Part shown: in pieces, positions 7,392-15,792 of the stretch
Layout: the number at the start of each line of letters is the position of its first letter
How positions within the stretch are numbered: position 1 is the first letter of the stretch
Assembly (NCBI GenBank): GCA_944384835.1
Contig: CALWUU010000022.1
Span: 1 to 64,000, forward strand
DNA: 64,000 nt
From: an uncultured Clostridia bacterium
Lineage (GTDB): Bacteria > Bacillota > Clostridia > Oscillospirales > Acutalibacteraceae
Direction: 5' to 3'
Program-made: the position numbers and the translations under genes
Notes under the pieces: generated by a model
Told to the model about the DNA's origin: nothing
The model's database searches: none
Seen by the model: only the letters and a program-made list of their open reading frames with translations

Positions 7392-8804
7392 ATGAGTAAA
7401 AAATCAGAAAAAACATCCGTGGAAAAATTGACGGAAGAATTGTTGATTAACCGCAAAAATGGTTTTATGGACGTAACAGACGAACAAGTGAAAAAAGCTG
7501 ATAAATTCTGTGAAGGATATAAAACCTTTTTAAATAAAGCGAAAACCGAGCGAGAAGCGGTATTTGAGACCATTGCGTATGCGGAAAAAAATGGATTTGT
7601 TCCATTTGACAGAAATGCTTCTTACAAAGCGGGAGACAAAGTGTATTATAACAACCGCGATAAGTCTTTGATTTTGGCGGTGATTGGTAAAGAAGGCTGC
7701 AAAAACGGCATTCGCATGGCTGCAGCACACATTGATTCTCCCCGTCTTGATTTAAAACCATATCCAATGTATGAAGCCAATGATTTGGTGCTGTTTAAAT
7801 CTCATTACTACGGAGGCATTAAAAAATATCAGTGGACGACCATTCCTCTTGCTATGCACGGACGCGTTGTGCGCCGGGACGGAACCTTTGTTGATATTCG
7901 TTTGGGAGAAGAACCCAACGAGCCGCAATTCTGTGTAACTGATTTATTGCCTCATCTTGGCGCAGAGCAAATGAACAAAACGCTGTCCAAAGCCATTGAA
8001 GGGGAAAATCTGAATATTTTAATAGGCAGCCGTCCCATTCGTGCGGACAAAGGTTCCAATTTGTTTAAATTGAATATTATGAAGCTGATTCATGAAAAAT
8101 ACGATATTGTAGAGGAAGATTTTGTATCAGCCGAAATTGAATTTGTTCCTGCTTTTCCTGCGCGTGATGTTGGCTTTGACAGAAGCATGATTGGCGGTTA
8201 CGGTCATGACGACCGTGTTTGTGCATATCCAGCCATTGAAGCAGCCATTCACTGCAAAACACCGAAACAAACAGTATTGACTGTGTTGGCAGATAAAGAA
8301 GAAGTGGGAAGCGACGGTAATACAGGTTTGAATTCTTCCTTCCTGCGTTATTTTGTAGCGGATCTTGCAAGACAGGAAGGGGTGGACGGTTATGATGTAC
8401 TGCGTAAATCCAAATGCTTGTCCGCAGACGTTACAGCAGCCTATGACCCAACCTATGGCAGTGCCTATGAACCTCTGAACTCCTGTTATTTGAACAACGG
8501 CGTAGGCGTTATGAAATATACAGGCGCACGCGGCAAAGCAGGCACTTCCGACGCTTCTGCGGAATTTATGGCTGAAATCCGCAGCATCTTTGACAGCAAA
8601 AAAATTCTGTGGCAAACAGGAGAATTAGGTAAAGTTGACGGCGGCGGCGGCGGAACGGTTGCTATGTTCATTGCAAATTTAGATGTTGACGTCATTGATG
8701 TAGGCGTTCCTGTAATATCCATGCACTCTCCGTTCGAAGTTGTTTCCAAATTAGACGTTTATATGACATACCTTGGCATTGAAGCATTTTTTGAAGCAAA
8801 ATAA
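7392..8804 (+). CDS. M18 family aminopeptidase
   Basis: A 470-residue cytosolic zinc aminopeptidase of family M18, which removes N-terminal residues (often acidic) from peptides. The N-terminal metal motif AAAHIDSPRLDLKP, the ADKEEVGSDGNTGLNS segment with the catalytic and bridging acidic residues, and the C-terminal MHSPFEVVSKLD histidine motif are all visible. The glycine run GGGGGGTVAMF near 417 is typical of the family. Start ATG follows AGGAGGTAATG, 14 nt after the transglycosylase stop. A hairpin terminator lies about 75 nt past its stop. Confidence 0.92.
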   Translation: MSKKSEKTSVEKLTEELLINRKNGFMDVTDEQVKKADKFCEGYKTFLNKAKTEREAVFETIAYAEKNGFVPFDRNASYKAGDKVYYNNRDKSLILAVIGKEGCKNGIRMAAAHIDSPRLDLKPYPMYEANDLVLFKSHYYGGIKKYQWTTIPLAMHGRVVRRDGTFVDIRLGEEPNEPQFCVTDLLPHLGAEQMNKTLSKAIEGENLNILIGSRPIRADKGSNLFKLNIMKLIHEKYDIVEEDFVSAEIEFVPAFPARDVGFDRSMIGGYGHDDRVCAYPAIEAAIHCKTPKQTVLTVLADKEEVGSDGNTGLNSSFLRYFVADLARQEGVDGYDVLRKSKCLSADVTAAYDPTYGSAYEPLNSCYLNNGVGVMKYTGARGKAGTSDASAEFMAEIRSIFDSKKILWQTGELGKVDGGGGGTVAMFIANLDVDVIDVGVPVISMHSPFEVVSKLDVYMTYLGIEAFFEAK

Positions 8805-8877
8805 AACGATATCATGTTCAGCGATGCATTCGCTTTCCGCATCTTGCAGAAAACCGTGATAAAAACACAAAACAAAC

Positions 8878-8907
8878 AAAAAGAGACGTAAACGTTCGTT
8901 TCTTTTT
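8878..8907 (+). terminator. Terminator after the M18 aminopeptidase
   Basis: Arms AAAAAGAGACG (8878-8888) and CGTTTCTTTTT (8897-8907) pair with one G-U, with an 8-nt loop and a T-rich 3' arm that serves as the U-tract. Confidence 0.7.
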
Positions 8908-9046
8908 CAAAAGACGGTAGGTCTCTTTCCAGAGAGCGATATACTTAGATGATTGAAGGCTCGAGAGGGAACGCTTATAGAAAGGATTTCCCGCCGTCCG
9001 ATGATTTCGCAATTTGCCAAGGGAACATTCGTTTTTAACAGTCCGG
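8908..9046 (+). promoter_or_regulatory. Unassigned structured leader upstream of the VanY-like gene
   Basis: The bases contain nested complementary segments: an outer GACGG (8913-8917) with CCGTC (8994-8998), an inner hairpin TCTCT-TTCC-AGAGA (8922-8935), and GGGAA (8967-8971) with TTCCC (8988-8992). This is a junction-like fold. It is followed by a strong terminator only 34 nt before the next start codon, the arrangement of a riboswitch or attenuator. It does not match the T-box, SAM-I, purine or TPP core motifs I can recall. A c-di-AMP-type leader is conceivable because such RNAs precede wall-enzyme genes, but I see no firm match. Confidence 0.4.
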
Positions 9047-9074
9047 CAGGTATGCAAGTGCATACCTGTTTTTG
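9047..9074 (+). terminator. Terminator inside the leader of the VanY-like gene
   Basis: A perfect 9-bp stem, CAGGTATGC (9047-9055) and GCATACCTG (9060-9068), with loop AAGT and the tail TTTTTG. It lies 34 nt upstream of the ATG at 9108, so it would stop transcription before the gene unless bypassed. Confidence 0.85.
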
Positions 9075-9107
9075 TTACTGGCATCAAACAGCAGAAAGGA
9101 TGAAAAC

Positions 9108-9911
9108 ATGCGGCCCAAAAAGTTTCGAGCGGAAAAAGTCATGCATACACGTCAGGGTTGGAAGCATGACAATGACGTAAAGCGTCTGCGTATCATTATG
9201 GCATGCATTGCCGCTGCGGTCGTTGTTTTTATTGCAGCAGCAGGCGTAATGATATGGATGGTTTTGCAAGGACCGCTGCAAAACAGCCAAGAAACGGCAC
9301 AGTCTAATTCTGTGCAAACTTCCAGCGTTGCGCTGCCTGTATATGAAAATTCTTTCAATCTGGTATTGGTAAATAAAAACAGGCAGTTAACAGAAGATTT
9401 CTCCATTCAGCTGGTAGAGTTCCAGGGAGTTGAAATCGAGGAACGAATTCGCCCGGCATTAGAAACGATGCTGGAAGATGCAAAACGTGACGGATGCGAA
9501 TTAAAAGTAATAGGCGGATATGTAGATAAAGATATGCAGCAGGCAAAATATGACGAAGAGGTACAGCGATTAATGGACAGCGGAGGTTATACGAGAATCC
9601 GCGCGCTGGAAGATGCCAAAACAACCGTACTGCCGGGTAATTATAGTGAGCTGCAAACAGGTATGGCAGTACAGCTGTCTTCTGCGGAAAATCCAGATGC
9701 TGATTTTGGTACAACAAAAGAGTTTAGATGGCTTGAGAAAAATTCCATTCGTTACGGCTTTATTCAGCGGTATCCATCCAGTAAAATCACAGCTACGGGA
9801 CATATTGCATCCGATACTCAATTCCGTTATGTTGGTACGGAGCATGCTACAAAAATGAGAAGTCTTGGCATGTGTTTGGAAGAATATGATACTTATGTAC
9901 GCAATCGTTAG
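9108..9911 (+). CDS. Membrane-anchored VanY-like protein lacking metal ligands (probable pseudoenzyme)
   Basis: A 267-residue protein with a basic N-terminus, one membrane segment (about 29-53) and an external domain with the M15B (VanY, D,D-carboxypeptidase) layout: LVNKNRQLTEDF at 87-98, GGYVDKDMQQ at 136-145, PGNYSELQTGMAVQL at 176-190 and FRYVGTEHA at 239-247. The zinc and catalytic residues are gone. The usual SEH has become SEL (L182), the aspartate of GLAxD is Q189, and the EPWHFRYVG tetrad is S-D-T-Q (235-238). The fold appears kept, so it may bind muropeptides without cleaving them. Start chosen at 9108, seven bases after AAAGGA. It stands behind an attenuator-like leader. Confidence 0.75.
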   Translation: MRPKKFRAEKVMHTRQGWKHDNDVKRLRIIMACIAAAVVVFIAAAGVMIWMVLQGPLQNSQETAQSNSVQTSSVALPVYENSFNLVLVNKNRQLTEDFSIQLVEFQGVEIEERIRPALETMLEDAKRDGCELKVIGGYVDKDMQQAKYDEEVQRLMDSGGYTRIRALEDAKTTVLPGNYSELQTGMAVQLSSAENPDADFGTTKEFRWLEKNSIRYGFIQRYPSSKITATGHIASDTQFRYVGTEHATKMRSLGMCLEEYDTYVRNR

Positions 9912-9947
9912 AGGTACGTAAACTTCTGAATATTTGAAAAATAACAC

Positions 9948-9976
9948 TTGCATTTTCATACTATTTGTGATAAAAT
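9948..9976 (+). promoter_or_regulatory. Promoter of rpmE
   Basis: TTGCAT (9948-9953) and TAAAAT (9971-9976) are 17 bp apart, 41 bp before the rpmE start. Confidence 0.65.
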
Positions 9977-10017
9977 TCTTTTGTTATATTGTATTATCGC
10001 TGAAAGAGGTGACAAGA

Positions 10018-10224
10018 ATGAAAGAAAATACACACCCAAAGTTTGAAAAAACTACCATTAAATGTGCATGCGGAAATGAAATCGAAACAAGATCTACAAA
10101 AGATAACATCCGCGTAGAAATTTGTTCCAAATGCCATCCTTTCTTTACAGGTAAACAAAAACTTGTAGATACAAGCGGCCGTGTTGACATGTTTAAGAAA
10201 CGTTATGGTATGCAAGATAAATAA
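10018..10224 (+). CDS. rpmE: 50S ribosomal protein L31 (zinc-binding type)
   Basis: A 68-residue large-subunit protein. It is the zinc-binding C+ form, with C16 and C18 (CACGNE) and C36 and C39 (CSKCHPF). The C+ form also serves as a zinc store in Bacillus, where a C- paralogue replaces it under zinc limitation; no paralogue is in this window. The C-terminal [11 protein letters not shown] is typical. The ATG at 10018 follows GAAAGAGGTG. An in-frame extension to 9934 overlaps the promoter and is not used. Confidence 0.96.
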   Translation: MKENTHPKFEKTTIKCACGNEIETRSTKDNIRVEICSKCHPFFTGKQKLVDTSGRVDMFKKRYGMQDK

Positions 10225-10325
10225 TTATCTTTGGCAGTCATTGCTTTGGGTAACTGTATTATCTAAAGCAAAGAAAACCATTTACGCATAATTGTTATTT
10301 CTTTTGGTTTTGTCTTTAAAATTGA

Positions 10326-10361
10326 CGGACGGTGCACACAGCTGTACCGTCCGCATTTTTT
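10326..10361 (+). terminator. Terminator after rpmE
   Basis: CGGACGGT (10326-10333) pairs with ACCGTCCG (10346-10353), followed by CATTTTTTT. It ends about 25 nt before the next start codon, so yigZ is either attenuated or transcribed from a promoter I could not see. Confidence 0.8.
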
Positions 10362-10385
10362 ATATATTGGCAAAAGGAGATTTCT

Positions 10386-11015
10386 ATGGAATCATACCGT
10401 ACGGTGAAACAGGAAACCAGCGCAGAATTTATCGAAAAACGTTCTAAATTTATCGGCTATATCAAACCGGTTGAGACTGAGGAAGAAGCCATTGCTTTTA
10501 TTCAGAGCATTAAAGCGAAGCATTGGGATGCTACTCATAATGTGTACGCATATTCATTAAGAGCAGGACAAACCCGCCGTTATTCGGATGATGGTGAACC
10601 CCAGGGTACTGCTGGAATTCCCACTTTGGATGTATTGCAAAAAGCAGAAATTACTGATGTGGTAGTGGTTGTTACCCGTTATTTTGGAGGAATTCTGCTG
10701 GGCGGCGGAGGTTTGGTGCGCGCTTATTCCCACGCTGCTTCTTTGGCTGTTGAGGCAAGCGGTATACTCCACATGCGCCAATGCTTATTGGCACATCTGA
10801 CATGTGATTATAACCAATACGGCAGAATTGCATCCCTTATTCCGGAATGCTTTGGTACGATAGATGAAACTGTATTCGAAGATACCGTTCAAATACAGTT
10901 TCATATGGCACAGAATGATTTTCAGACATTTGAAAAACGTCTGGCAGACGTTACCTGCGGAGCGGTGACGGCAAATGTGACAGGAAAAGAATTTTTTGCC
11001 GTTTCTGAGATATAA
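10386..11015 (+). CDS. YigZ/IMPACT family protein (UPF0029)
   Basis: A 209-residue protein with an N-terminal IMPACT (UPF0029) domain and a C-terminal ferredoxin-fold DUF1949 domain. Family marks are visible: EFIEKRSKFIGYIKPV near the N-terminus, HNVYAYSLR, the YSDDGEPQGTAGIPTLDVL loop, and VVVTRYFGGILLGGGGLVRAY. In eukaryotes IMPACT modulates Gcn2; the bacterial role is unknown, though nucleic-acid binding is suggested. Start ATG at 10386 follows AAAGGAG. It stands alone between the rpmE terminator and dgt. Confidence 0.9.
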   Translation: MESYRTVKQETSAEFIEKRSKFIGYIKPVETEEEAIAFIQSIKAKHWDATHNVYAYSLRAGQTRRYSDDGEPQGTAGIPTLDVLQKAEITDVVVVVTRYFGGILLGGGGLVRAYSHAASLAVEASGILHMRQCLLAHLTCDYNQYGRIASLIPECFGTIDETVFEDTVQIQFHMAQNDFQTFEKRLADVTCGAVTANVTGKEFFAVSEI

Positions 11016-11107
11016 AAGTAAAAATAAAAAATTTTTTAGAAAAAAGAAGGATATTTGAAAGCAATGGCGTATATCTACTTAACGGATTTTATAAAGGTGG
11101 TGACGCT

Positions 11108-12103
11108 ATGGCTATTAGAGAACGTACGGAACTGTTGGAAGAGCAAATTTTGTCATCTTTTGCCACTTTGGCAAAAAAGACAAAAGGAAGGCAGCGGCCG
11201 GAAACAGAATGCGATATTCGTACGGCATTTCAAAGGGATAGAGACCGCATCATACATTCTAAATCGTTTCGGCGTTTAAAGCATAAAACACAAGTGTTTC
11301 TTTCTCCTGAAGGGGATCATTACCGCACACGTTTGACGCATACGCTGGAAGTAGCTCAAATTGCCCGTACAGTTGCAAGAGCTTTGCGTATGAATGAAGA
11401 CTTAACAGAGGCCATAGCTGTTGGTCATGATCTGGGGCACACGCCGTTTGGGCATGCAGGCGAGAGAGCATTGAGAGAAGTCTCTCCGCTGAATTTCAAT
11501 CACAATGAACAGAGTGTCCGTGTGGTGGAACGTTTGGAAAAAAATAACCAAGGTCTCAATTTAACATTCGAGGTGAGAGACGGTATTCTTTGTCATACAG
11601 GTCCAAAGCTTGCCGATACGCCGGAAGGACGCATTGTCCGTTTTGCTGACCGCATTGCTTATATCAACCATGACATTGATGATGCCGTACGTGCGGGAGT
11701 GCTGCACCCCGATGACATTCCACGCAGTTTGACCGAGGTACTGGGGAACACCACATCAGCCAGAATCAATACCATGGTCATTTCGCTGATTGAAAACAGC
11801 ATAGACGGCAATATTCAAATGGATGATGTGGTAGGACACGCTTATCATGAAATACATAAATTTATGTTTGATAACGTATATCGAAATCCTCAGGCAAAAG
11901 ACGAAGAAACAAAAGTACCTAATCTAATTAAAACATTGTACGAATACGTATTGCAGATAGACCATCTACCAAGTGACATGCAGCAAATTGCGGAACAGGA
12001 AGGCATAGAACGTGCCGCCTGCGATTATATTGCAGGTATGACAGACCACTTTGCAGTAGCGCTGTTCCAAACAATTGTAGTTCCAAAATCTTGGGGAATT
12101 TAA
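11108..12103 (+). CDS. dgt: dGTP triphosphohydrolase-like HD-domain protein
   Basis: A 331-residue HD-superfamily enzyme that hydrolyses dNTPs to nucleoside and triphosphate. The HD metal site is present: H78 (RLTHTLEVAQ), the HD pair 107-108 (AVGHDLGHTPFGHAGE) and the later aspartate in ADRIAYINHDIDDA. The N-terminal FQRDRDRIIHSKSFRRL is diagnostic of the dgt group that neighbours dnaG in Clostridia, and dnaG does follow here, 24 nt away. The start ATG follows AAAGGTGGTG. Substrate preference within dNTPs cannot be read from sequence. Confidence 0.92.
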   Translation: MAIRERTELLEEQILSSFATLAKKTKGRQRPETECDIRTAFQRDRDRIIHSKSFRRLKHKTQVFLSPEGDHYRTRLTHTLEVAQIARTVARALRMNEDLTEAIAVGHDLGHTPFGHAGERALREVSPLNFNHNEQSVRVVERLEKNNQGLNLTFEVRDGILCHTGPKLADTPEGRIVRFADRIAYINHDIDDAVRAGVLHPDDIPRSLTEVLGNTTSARINTMVISLIENSIDGNIQMDDVVGHAYHEIHKFMFDNVYRNPQAKDEETKVPNLIKTLYEYVLQIDHLPSDMQQIAEQEGIERAACDYIAGMTDHFAVALFQTIVVPKSWGI

Positions 12104-12127
12104 CGGAAGCGAAAAGGAGGAATGACA

Positions 12128-13894
12128 ATGCCTTTGCCGGAATTATTTTTGCAGGAATTAAAACTGCGCAATTCGATTGAAGACGTTGCTTCCTCCTATG
12201 TTCAGCTAAAACGGCGCGGACGTAATCTTGTGGGGTTATGTCCGTTTCATAATGAACATACCCCTTCGTTTTATTTATATCCGGAAAACGGCTCGTTTTA
12301 TTGTTTTGGTTGCGGTGCGGGGGGAGATATTATTACCTTTGTCCGCCGTATTGAAAATTTGGATTATATGGAAGCTGTGAAATTTCTTGCGGACAGGGCT
12401 GGCTTGCAAATGCCTGAATTGGGTGTAGATGACAGTATGAGCAAACTGCGAGCCCGTATTTTGGAAATCAATCGGGAAAGCGCTAAGTTTTACCACAGCG
12501 TTTTGAAAAGTCCAAGCGGAAAAGTTGGTTTGGATTATTTTTTGCAGCGAGGCCTCAAACCTTCTACCATTACCCATTTTGGATTAGGGTTTGCGCCTGA
12601 TACCCGCTTTGCACTGGTAAATCATTTAAAAGGAAAAGGGTATACGGATGAAGAGCTGGTACAGGCGAATGTGGCTGTAAAAACTCGTTCGGGAAAGCCC
12701 ATCGACCGCTTTTTTAATCGTGTCATGTTTCCTATTATAGATTTAAGGGGAAATGTGATTGCGTTTGGCGGGCGAACAATGACGGATCAAAAACCAAAAT
12801 ATCTAAATACGTCCGATACATTGGCTTTTAAGAAAAGTTATGGATTATTTGCCATGAATTTTGCCAAAAATAGCGGAAAGGGACAACTGATACTGGCAGA
12901 AGGATATATGGATGTCATTGCATTGCATCAAGCAGGTTTTGATAATGCGATTGCCGGTTTGGGAACAGCACTCACTACGGAACAGGCCCATTTAATTGCA
13001 CGCTATACAAAAGAAGTGGTTCTTGCTTATGATTCGGACGAAGCAGGGCAGAAAGCTACAGCCCGGGCCATACAGCTGCTTAGAAGCGTAGGAGTGCTTG
13101 TGAAGGTTCTTTCCATTACGGGAGGCAAAGACCCTGACGAATACATTCGCTCTTACGGTGAACAAGGAGCTGTAAGATTCAAACAGCTTCTTGACCAAAG
13201 CGGCAATGATGTGGAGTACCGCCTGCAAAAATTAAAATCGGACTGCGATTTGGAATCTTCTGCAGGTAAGGTGCAATATTTAAACGCTGCGACAGAACTG
13301 TTATCTACATTAGATAATCATATGGAGCGAGAAATTTATGCAGGCAAACTTTCTGAAGAAATCGGAATTGAACGTGCAACGGTGATGATGCAGGTTCAAA
13401 AGCTCAGTGAAAAACGGCAAAAGGCGAAGCAGAAGAAGGCATTTCGGGAATTTCAACAGCAAACCATTGGTCTGAAAGATCAGGTCAATCCTGATAAACG
13501 GGAAAATTTCCGCGCTGCAAATGCGGAAGAAGCTTTGATTGCATATTTGTTTCAGAATAACGAGATGGCGGGAAAAATTCGTTCCGTATTATCACCGGAG
13601 CAGTTCAGCACCGCTTTTAACCGTCGTGTATATGAGGTTGTTACTGACAAAATAATTAACGGCGCGCAGATTAGTTTAACAGATATTTCAGATGTTTTTT
13701 CTATGGAAGAAATTAGTGCTATTGCAAGAATACTGGCAAAGAACAATGCGGTTTCCATGGGGCAGCGTGATGCGGAGGAATATATTAATGTAATTATAGA
13801 AGAAAAAACAAAATTAAACGCAAATGACGCAAAATATGCGCAGGCACAAGAAATACAGGATTATTTGGCGCGGCTGAAAGAGCAAAAAAAATAA
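12128..13894 (+). CDS. dnaG: DNA primase
   Basis: Synthesises RNA primers for replication with the DnaB-type helicase. The 588-residue protein has an N-terminal zinc ribbon (C38, H41, C59, C62 in LCPFHNEHTPSF and YCFGCGAGGD), the TOPRIM core (LILAEGYMDVIALHQAGF with the catalytic Glu; YDSDEAGQKA with the metal-binding aspartates), and a C-terminal helicase-binding domain. AGGAGG ends at 12120, one base from an ATG at 12122 but seven from the ATG at 12128, so 12128 is preferred. Together with rpoD downstream it forms the classic macromolecular-synthesis unit. Confidence 0.95.
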   Translation: MPLPELFLQELKLRNSIEDVASSYVQLKRRGRNLVGLCPFHNEHTPSFYLYPENGSFYCFGCGAGGDIITFVRRIENLDYMEAVKFLADRAGLQMPELGVDDSMSKLRARILEINRESAKFYHSVLKSPSGKVGLDYFLQRGLKPSTITHFGLGFAPDTRFALVNHLKGKGYTDEELVQANVAVKTRSGKPIDRFFNRVMFPIIDLRGNVIAFGGRTMTDQKPKYLNTSDTLAFKKSYGLFAMNFAKNSGKGQLILAEGYMDVIALHQAGFDNAIAGLGTALTTEQAHLIARYTKEVVLAYDSDEAGQKATARAIQLLRSVGVLVKVLSITGGKDPDEYIRSYGEQGAVRFKQLLDQSGNDVEYRLQKLKSDCDLESSAGKVQYLNAATELLSTLDNHMEREIYAGKLSEEIGIERATVMMQVQKLSEKRQKAKQKKAFREFQQQTIGLKDQVNPDKRENFRAANAEEALIAYLFQNNEMAGKIRSVLSPEQFSTAFNRRVYEVVTDKIINGAQISLTDISDVFSMEEISAIARILAKNNAVSMGQRDAEEYINVIIEEKTKLNANDAKYAQAQEIQDYLARLKEQKK

Positions 13895-13924
13895 ACAGCC
13901 GCTTCACTAGGAGGAAACAAACTT

Positions 13925-15022
13925 ATGGCAGCACCGGATAAAAAAACGGTTATGAAAGATTTACTGGAAATGGGAAAGGCAAAAGGTCAGCTTACAACAA
14001 AAGAGATTTTAGATGCCTTAGGTGAGCTGGATTTTGAACCGGAACAAATTGAAAAATTCTATGATACATTAGAATCACAAGGTGTTGAAATTGTAGAAGA
14101 TTTTGGCGACATTGCATTAGACGATATTGAATTTGCGCAAGAGGAAGGCGGAGAAGATGAAGATTTGGAATCTTCTCTCAGCACAGAGGGAATCGCGATC
14201 GATGACCCTGTAAAAGTATATCTGAAAGAAATAGGCCGTGTACCTTTGCTTTCTCCTGAGGAAGAAATTGAACTGGCAATCCGCATTATTGACGGAGATG
14301 AAGTTGCTAAAAAACGTTTATCGGAAGCAAATCTGCGTTTGGTGGTAAGCATTGCGAAACGTTATCTTGGAAGAGGAATGCAGTTTTTGGATTTGATTCA
14401 GGAAGGTAATTTAGGCTTGATTAAAGCGGTAGAAAAATTCGACTATACCAAAGGATTCAAGTTTTCTACTTATGCAACATGGTGGATTCGTCAGGCAATT
14501 ACCCGTGCCATAGCCGACCAGGCAAGAACCATCCGCATTCCTGTTCATATGGTGGAAACCATCAACAAAGTAAAAAAAGTTTCCAGCCAGTTGCTGCACA
14601 CCAACGGTCATGAACCCACAGCGGACGAAATTTCTGACGAGTTGGACATGCCGGTAGATAAAGTAAGAGAGATTATGCGTGTTGCCCAGGAGCCGGTTTC
14701 TTTAGAAACACCGATTGGTGAAGAAGAAGACAGCCATTTAGGAGATTTTATTCCAGATGATGATGCTCCGGCACCTGCGGACGCCGCTTCACATACATTA
14801 TTAAAAGAACAGCTGGCGGAAGTATTGGATACTTTAACACCCAGAGAAGAAAAAGTACTGCGCCTGCGTTTTGGTTTGGAAGACGGACGCTCCAGAACTT
14901 TGGAAGAAGTAGGAAAAGAGTTTAACGTTACCAGAGAACGTATCCGTCAAATTGAGGCAAAAGCGCTTAGAAAATTGCGTCATCCGAGCCGAAGTAAAAA
15001 ATTGAAAGACTTTTTGGATTAA
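13925..15022 (+). CDS. rpoD: RNA polymerase primary sigma factor (SigA)
   Basis: The housekeeping sigma factor, 365 residues. Region 1.1-like acidic N-terminus, then region 1.2 ([18 protein letters not shown]), region 2 with [33 protein letters not shown] and [17 protein letters not shown], region 3, and region 4 with the [23 protein letters not shown]. It lies 30 nt after dnaG behind GGAGG, as in the conserved dnaG-rpoD operon, without rpsU in this window. Promoters throughout the window fit its TTGACA/TATAAT consensus. Confidence 0.97.
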   Translation: MAAPDKKTVMKDLLEMGKAKGQLTTKEILDALGELDFEPEQIEKFYDTLESQGVEIVEDFGDIALDDIEFAQEEGGEDEDLESSLSTEGIAIDDPVKVYLKEIGRVPLLSPEEEIELAIRIIDGDEVAKKRLSEANLRLVVSIAKRYLGRGMQFLDLIQEGNLGLIKAVEKFDYTKGFKFSTYATWWIRQAITRAIADQARTIRIPVHMVETINKVKKVSSQLLHTNGHEPTADEISDELDMPVDKVREIMRVAQEPVSLETPIGEEEDSHLGDFIPDDDAPAPADAASHTLLKEQLAEVLDTLTPREEKVLRLRFGLEDGRSRTLEEVGKEFNVTRERIRQIEAKALRKLRHPSRSKKLKDFLD

Positions 15023-15045
15023 TCTAAAGAAAATGGGGGCTGATT

Positions 15046-15471
15046 ATGCATCTGACATTAGAGGCGGATTACGCTGTTAGAATTGTAGATAAACTTGCCA
15101 TTGAAAATAAAAAATTAGACGCGCATACAATTTCCGAAGAAACCAATGTACCGCTGCGCTTTGCGCTTAAGATTTTGAGAAAGCTGGTAGCCAGCGGTGC
15201 GGTAAAATCTTATAAAGGTGCGCATGGCGGTTATATGATTGCCAAAGAACCAAAAGACATCACGTTACGTGAAGTAATAGAAGCGGTAGAAGGACCTTTC
15301 ATGATTAGCCGTTGTCAGCAAGATGACTATTGCTGTACCAATACTTCCTGCCGCGTGCATAATATTTATGCGGAAATTTCCTATATGGTGCGGGATAAAT
15401 TGGATTCCTATAATTTTGCAAACTTTACAGGATGTGGCAGATTACCTTGCAATGATGAGAAACATGATTGA
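15046..15471 (+). CDS. Rrf2 family transcriptional regulator with cysteine cluster
   Basis: A 141-residue winged-helix regulator. The N-terminal Rrf2 HTH is clear (TLEADYAVRIVDKLA, VPLRFALKILRKLVASG, YKGAHGGYMIAK). Three spaced cysteines in the effector loop (C90, C96/C97, C102) match the Fe-S-ligating loop of IscR/NsrR/RsrR members. Extra cysteines lie at C130 and C135. A redox- or Fe-S-sensing role is therefore likely. It sits 23 nt after rpoD with GGGGGCTG as ribosome site, so it probably belongs to that transcript. Its targets are not evident, although the cysK leader has a short dyad. Confidence 0.85.
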   Translation: MHLTLEADYAVRIVDKLAIENKKLDAHTISEETNVPLRFALKILRKLVASGAVKSYKGAHGGYMIAKEPKDITLREVIEAVEGPFMISRCQQDDYCCTNTSCRVHNIYAEISYMVRDKLDSYNFANFTGCGRLPCNDEKHD

Positions 15472-15490
15472 TAATTTTTTGATATAAAGA

Positions 15491-15540
15491 AAAAGCGGCA
15501 ACAGAGAATTTTTTGTATCTGTTGCCGCTTTTGTTTGTTT
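15491..15540 (+). terminator. Terminator of the dnaG-rpoD-rrf2 run
   Basis: A perfect 15-bp stem (AAAAGCGGCAACAGA at 15491-15505 with its complement at 15518-15532), a 12-nt loop and a T-rich tail. Confidence 0.9.
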
Positions 15541-15584
15541 TCAATATATAAAATAAACAAAAATTAAAATTATTCATATGTATA

Positions 15585-15613
15585 TTGACAAATCTTGCAT
15601 ATTGTTATAAAAT
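15585..15613 (+). promoter_or_regulatory. Promoter of rpoB-rpoC
   Basis: TTGACA (15585-15590) and TAAAAT (15608-15613) are 17 bp apart. The implied transcript has a leader of about 170 nt before the rpoB start at 15793. Nothing else recognisable was seen in that leader. Usually rplJ-rplL precede rpoB; here they do not, so this promoter must drive the polymerase genes. Confidence 0.75.
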
Positions 15614-15792
15614 AATATACTGCATCATCATGGAGAGGTATGCTTTCTATATATTTTGTTATTTTAGCATAATTTTCGGAGAAACGCAAGCAGAGTCTTT
15701 AGAAATATTGACAGAATTGCGCGATGTTTGCAAAACAAAGTGTTATTGAATATGAAAAAGACGGTCAATATATGAATGGAGTGATTAAGCCA

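Noticed and set aside
8908-9046. T-box riboswitch upstream of the VanY-like gene
   Set aside because: The AGAGA hairpin is suggestive, but there is no GGGTGGTACCGCG-type T-box sequence before the terminator.
15724-15792. Upstream ATG start for rpoB adding 23 residues
   Set aside because: No ribosome site precedes it and the added residues do not resemble RpoB N-termini, whereas 15793 has GGAGTGA at good spacing.
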